Shown here piece by piece: positions 63,889 through 64,000 of a DNA stretch of 64,000 nucleotides. The DNA is from Entamoeba histolytica HM-1:IMSS. Lineage: Eukaryota; Evosea; Mastigamoebida; Endamoebidae. The translations under genes were made by a program, and so were the position numbers. Numbering within the stretch: the stretch's first letter is position 1; every line of letters begins with the position of its first letter. The stretch covers positions 6,351-70,350 of the forward strand of contig NW_001914870.1 of NCBI RefSeq assembly GCF_000208925.1, given 5' to 3'. The notes under the pieces are model-generated. The model saw only the letters and a list, made by a program, of their open reading frames with translations, did no database searches and was not told the origin of the DNA.

Positions 63889-64000
63889 ATGAAACGCCAT
63901 TGGATGGGTGGACAAAGGAAGTTAGCAAAAAGAAAGAAGGATATGAAGTTAGAGATTCAACGAAATGTATTTGCACAGTATGAAGAAGAAAATCAAAATG
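63889..64000 (+). CDS. Start of an unrecognised basic protein, cut by window end
   Basis: ATG at 63889 with 37 codons open to the edge: MKRHWMGGQRKLAKRKKDMK, then an acidic/Gln/Asn stretch. The codon use is coding-like and the first 20 residues are strongly basic. It could be a nucleic-acid or ribosome-associated protein, but too little is visible to name it. Confidence 0.5.
   Translation, partial: MKRHWMGGQRKLAKRKKDMKLEIQRNVFAQYEEENQN

Noticed and set aside
1..64000. tRNA genes or tRNA arrays, rRNA, CRISPR
   Set aside because: No B-box-like GGTTCGA context with a matching acceptor stem was seen, no rRNA core motif, and no regularly spaced direct repeats. Entamoeba tRNA arrays would be conspicuous.

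Overview
The window looks like nuclear DNA of an amoeba of the Entamoeba histolytica/dispar/nuttalli group. It is very AT-rich, with intron-poor genes packed on both strands, and the few introns are short and run from GTTTGT-type donors to TAG. Some genes have AATGAACT (GAAC) core promoter elements, there are two CXXC-rich transmembrane kinases of the Entamoeba TMK type, and there are R4-like LINE copies of EhLINE1 type. The species within the group cannot be fixed from the sequence alone.

Layout. 0-2.2 kb: 3' end of a Notchless/Rsa4 WD40 gene and a coiled-coil gene. 2.2-8.4 kb: no convincing gene; about 4 kb of it (4.4-8.3 kb) is strongly purine-skewed and contains diverged repeats, probably decayed Lys/Glu/Asn-rich coding sequence. 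8.4-9.6 kb: an internally deleted LINE remnant. 9.7-17.6 kb: an SPX-EXS phosphate exporter homologue, a small secreted Cys-rich protein, a pseudogene broken only by TGA codons, a Pmp3 proteolipid, ribosomal protein eL42, a secreted hypothetical, a two-intron YIPF6 homologue and a hypothetical. 18.5-32 kb: a SHAQKYF Myb factor, a two-TM protein, a hypothetical, a FAE-type 3-ketoacyl-CoA synthase, an F-box-like/LRR protein, a TLDc-like protein, a FYVE-like zinc finger/ARM protein and two coiled-coil proteins. 32.3-37.6 kb: a TMK with one frameshift. 37.6-47.1 kb: two nearly identical LINEs in tail-to-tail inverted orientation around a small four-TM gene; the left copy contains a 965-base assembly gap. 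47.3-64 kb: the GPI transamidase catalytic subunit, Spt6, an intact TMK, a GBP-like/ricin-B-trefoil protein with a bacterial-endolysin-like tail, coactosin, a bacterial-type fused PPCDC-PPCS enzyme, a truncated Sec61-alpha fragment and the start of one more gene.

The genes do not form one pathway. Several belong to the secretory and surface system: PIG-K, Sec61 fragment, YIPF6, TMKs, Pmp3, the secreted Cys-rich protein and the elongase. Others are housekeeping genes for ribosome biogenesis, transcription, actin and CoA synthesis. The most unusual items are the inverted LINE pair with shared lesions, the TGA-only pseudogene, the fused GBP-like/trefoil/endolysin-tail protein, the purine-skewed tract and the broken Sec61 copy.
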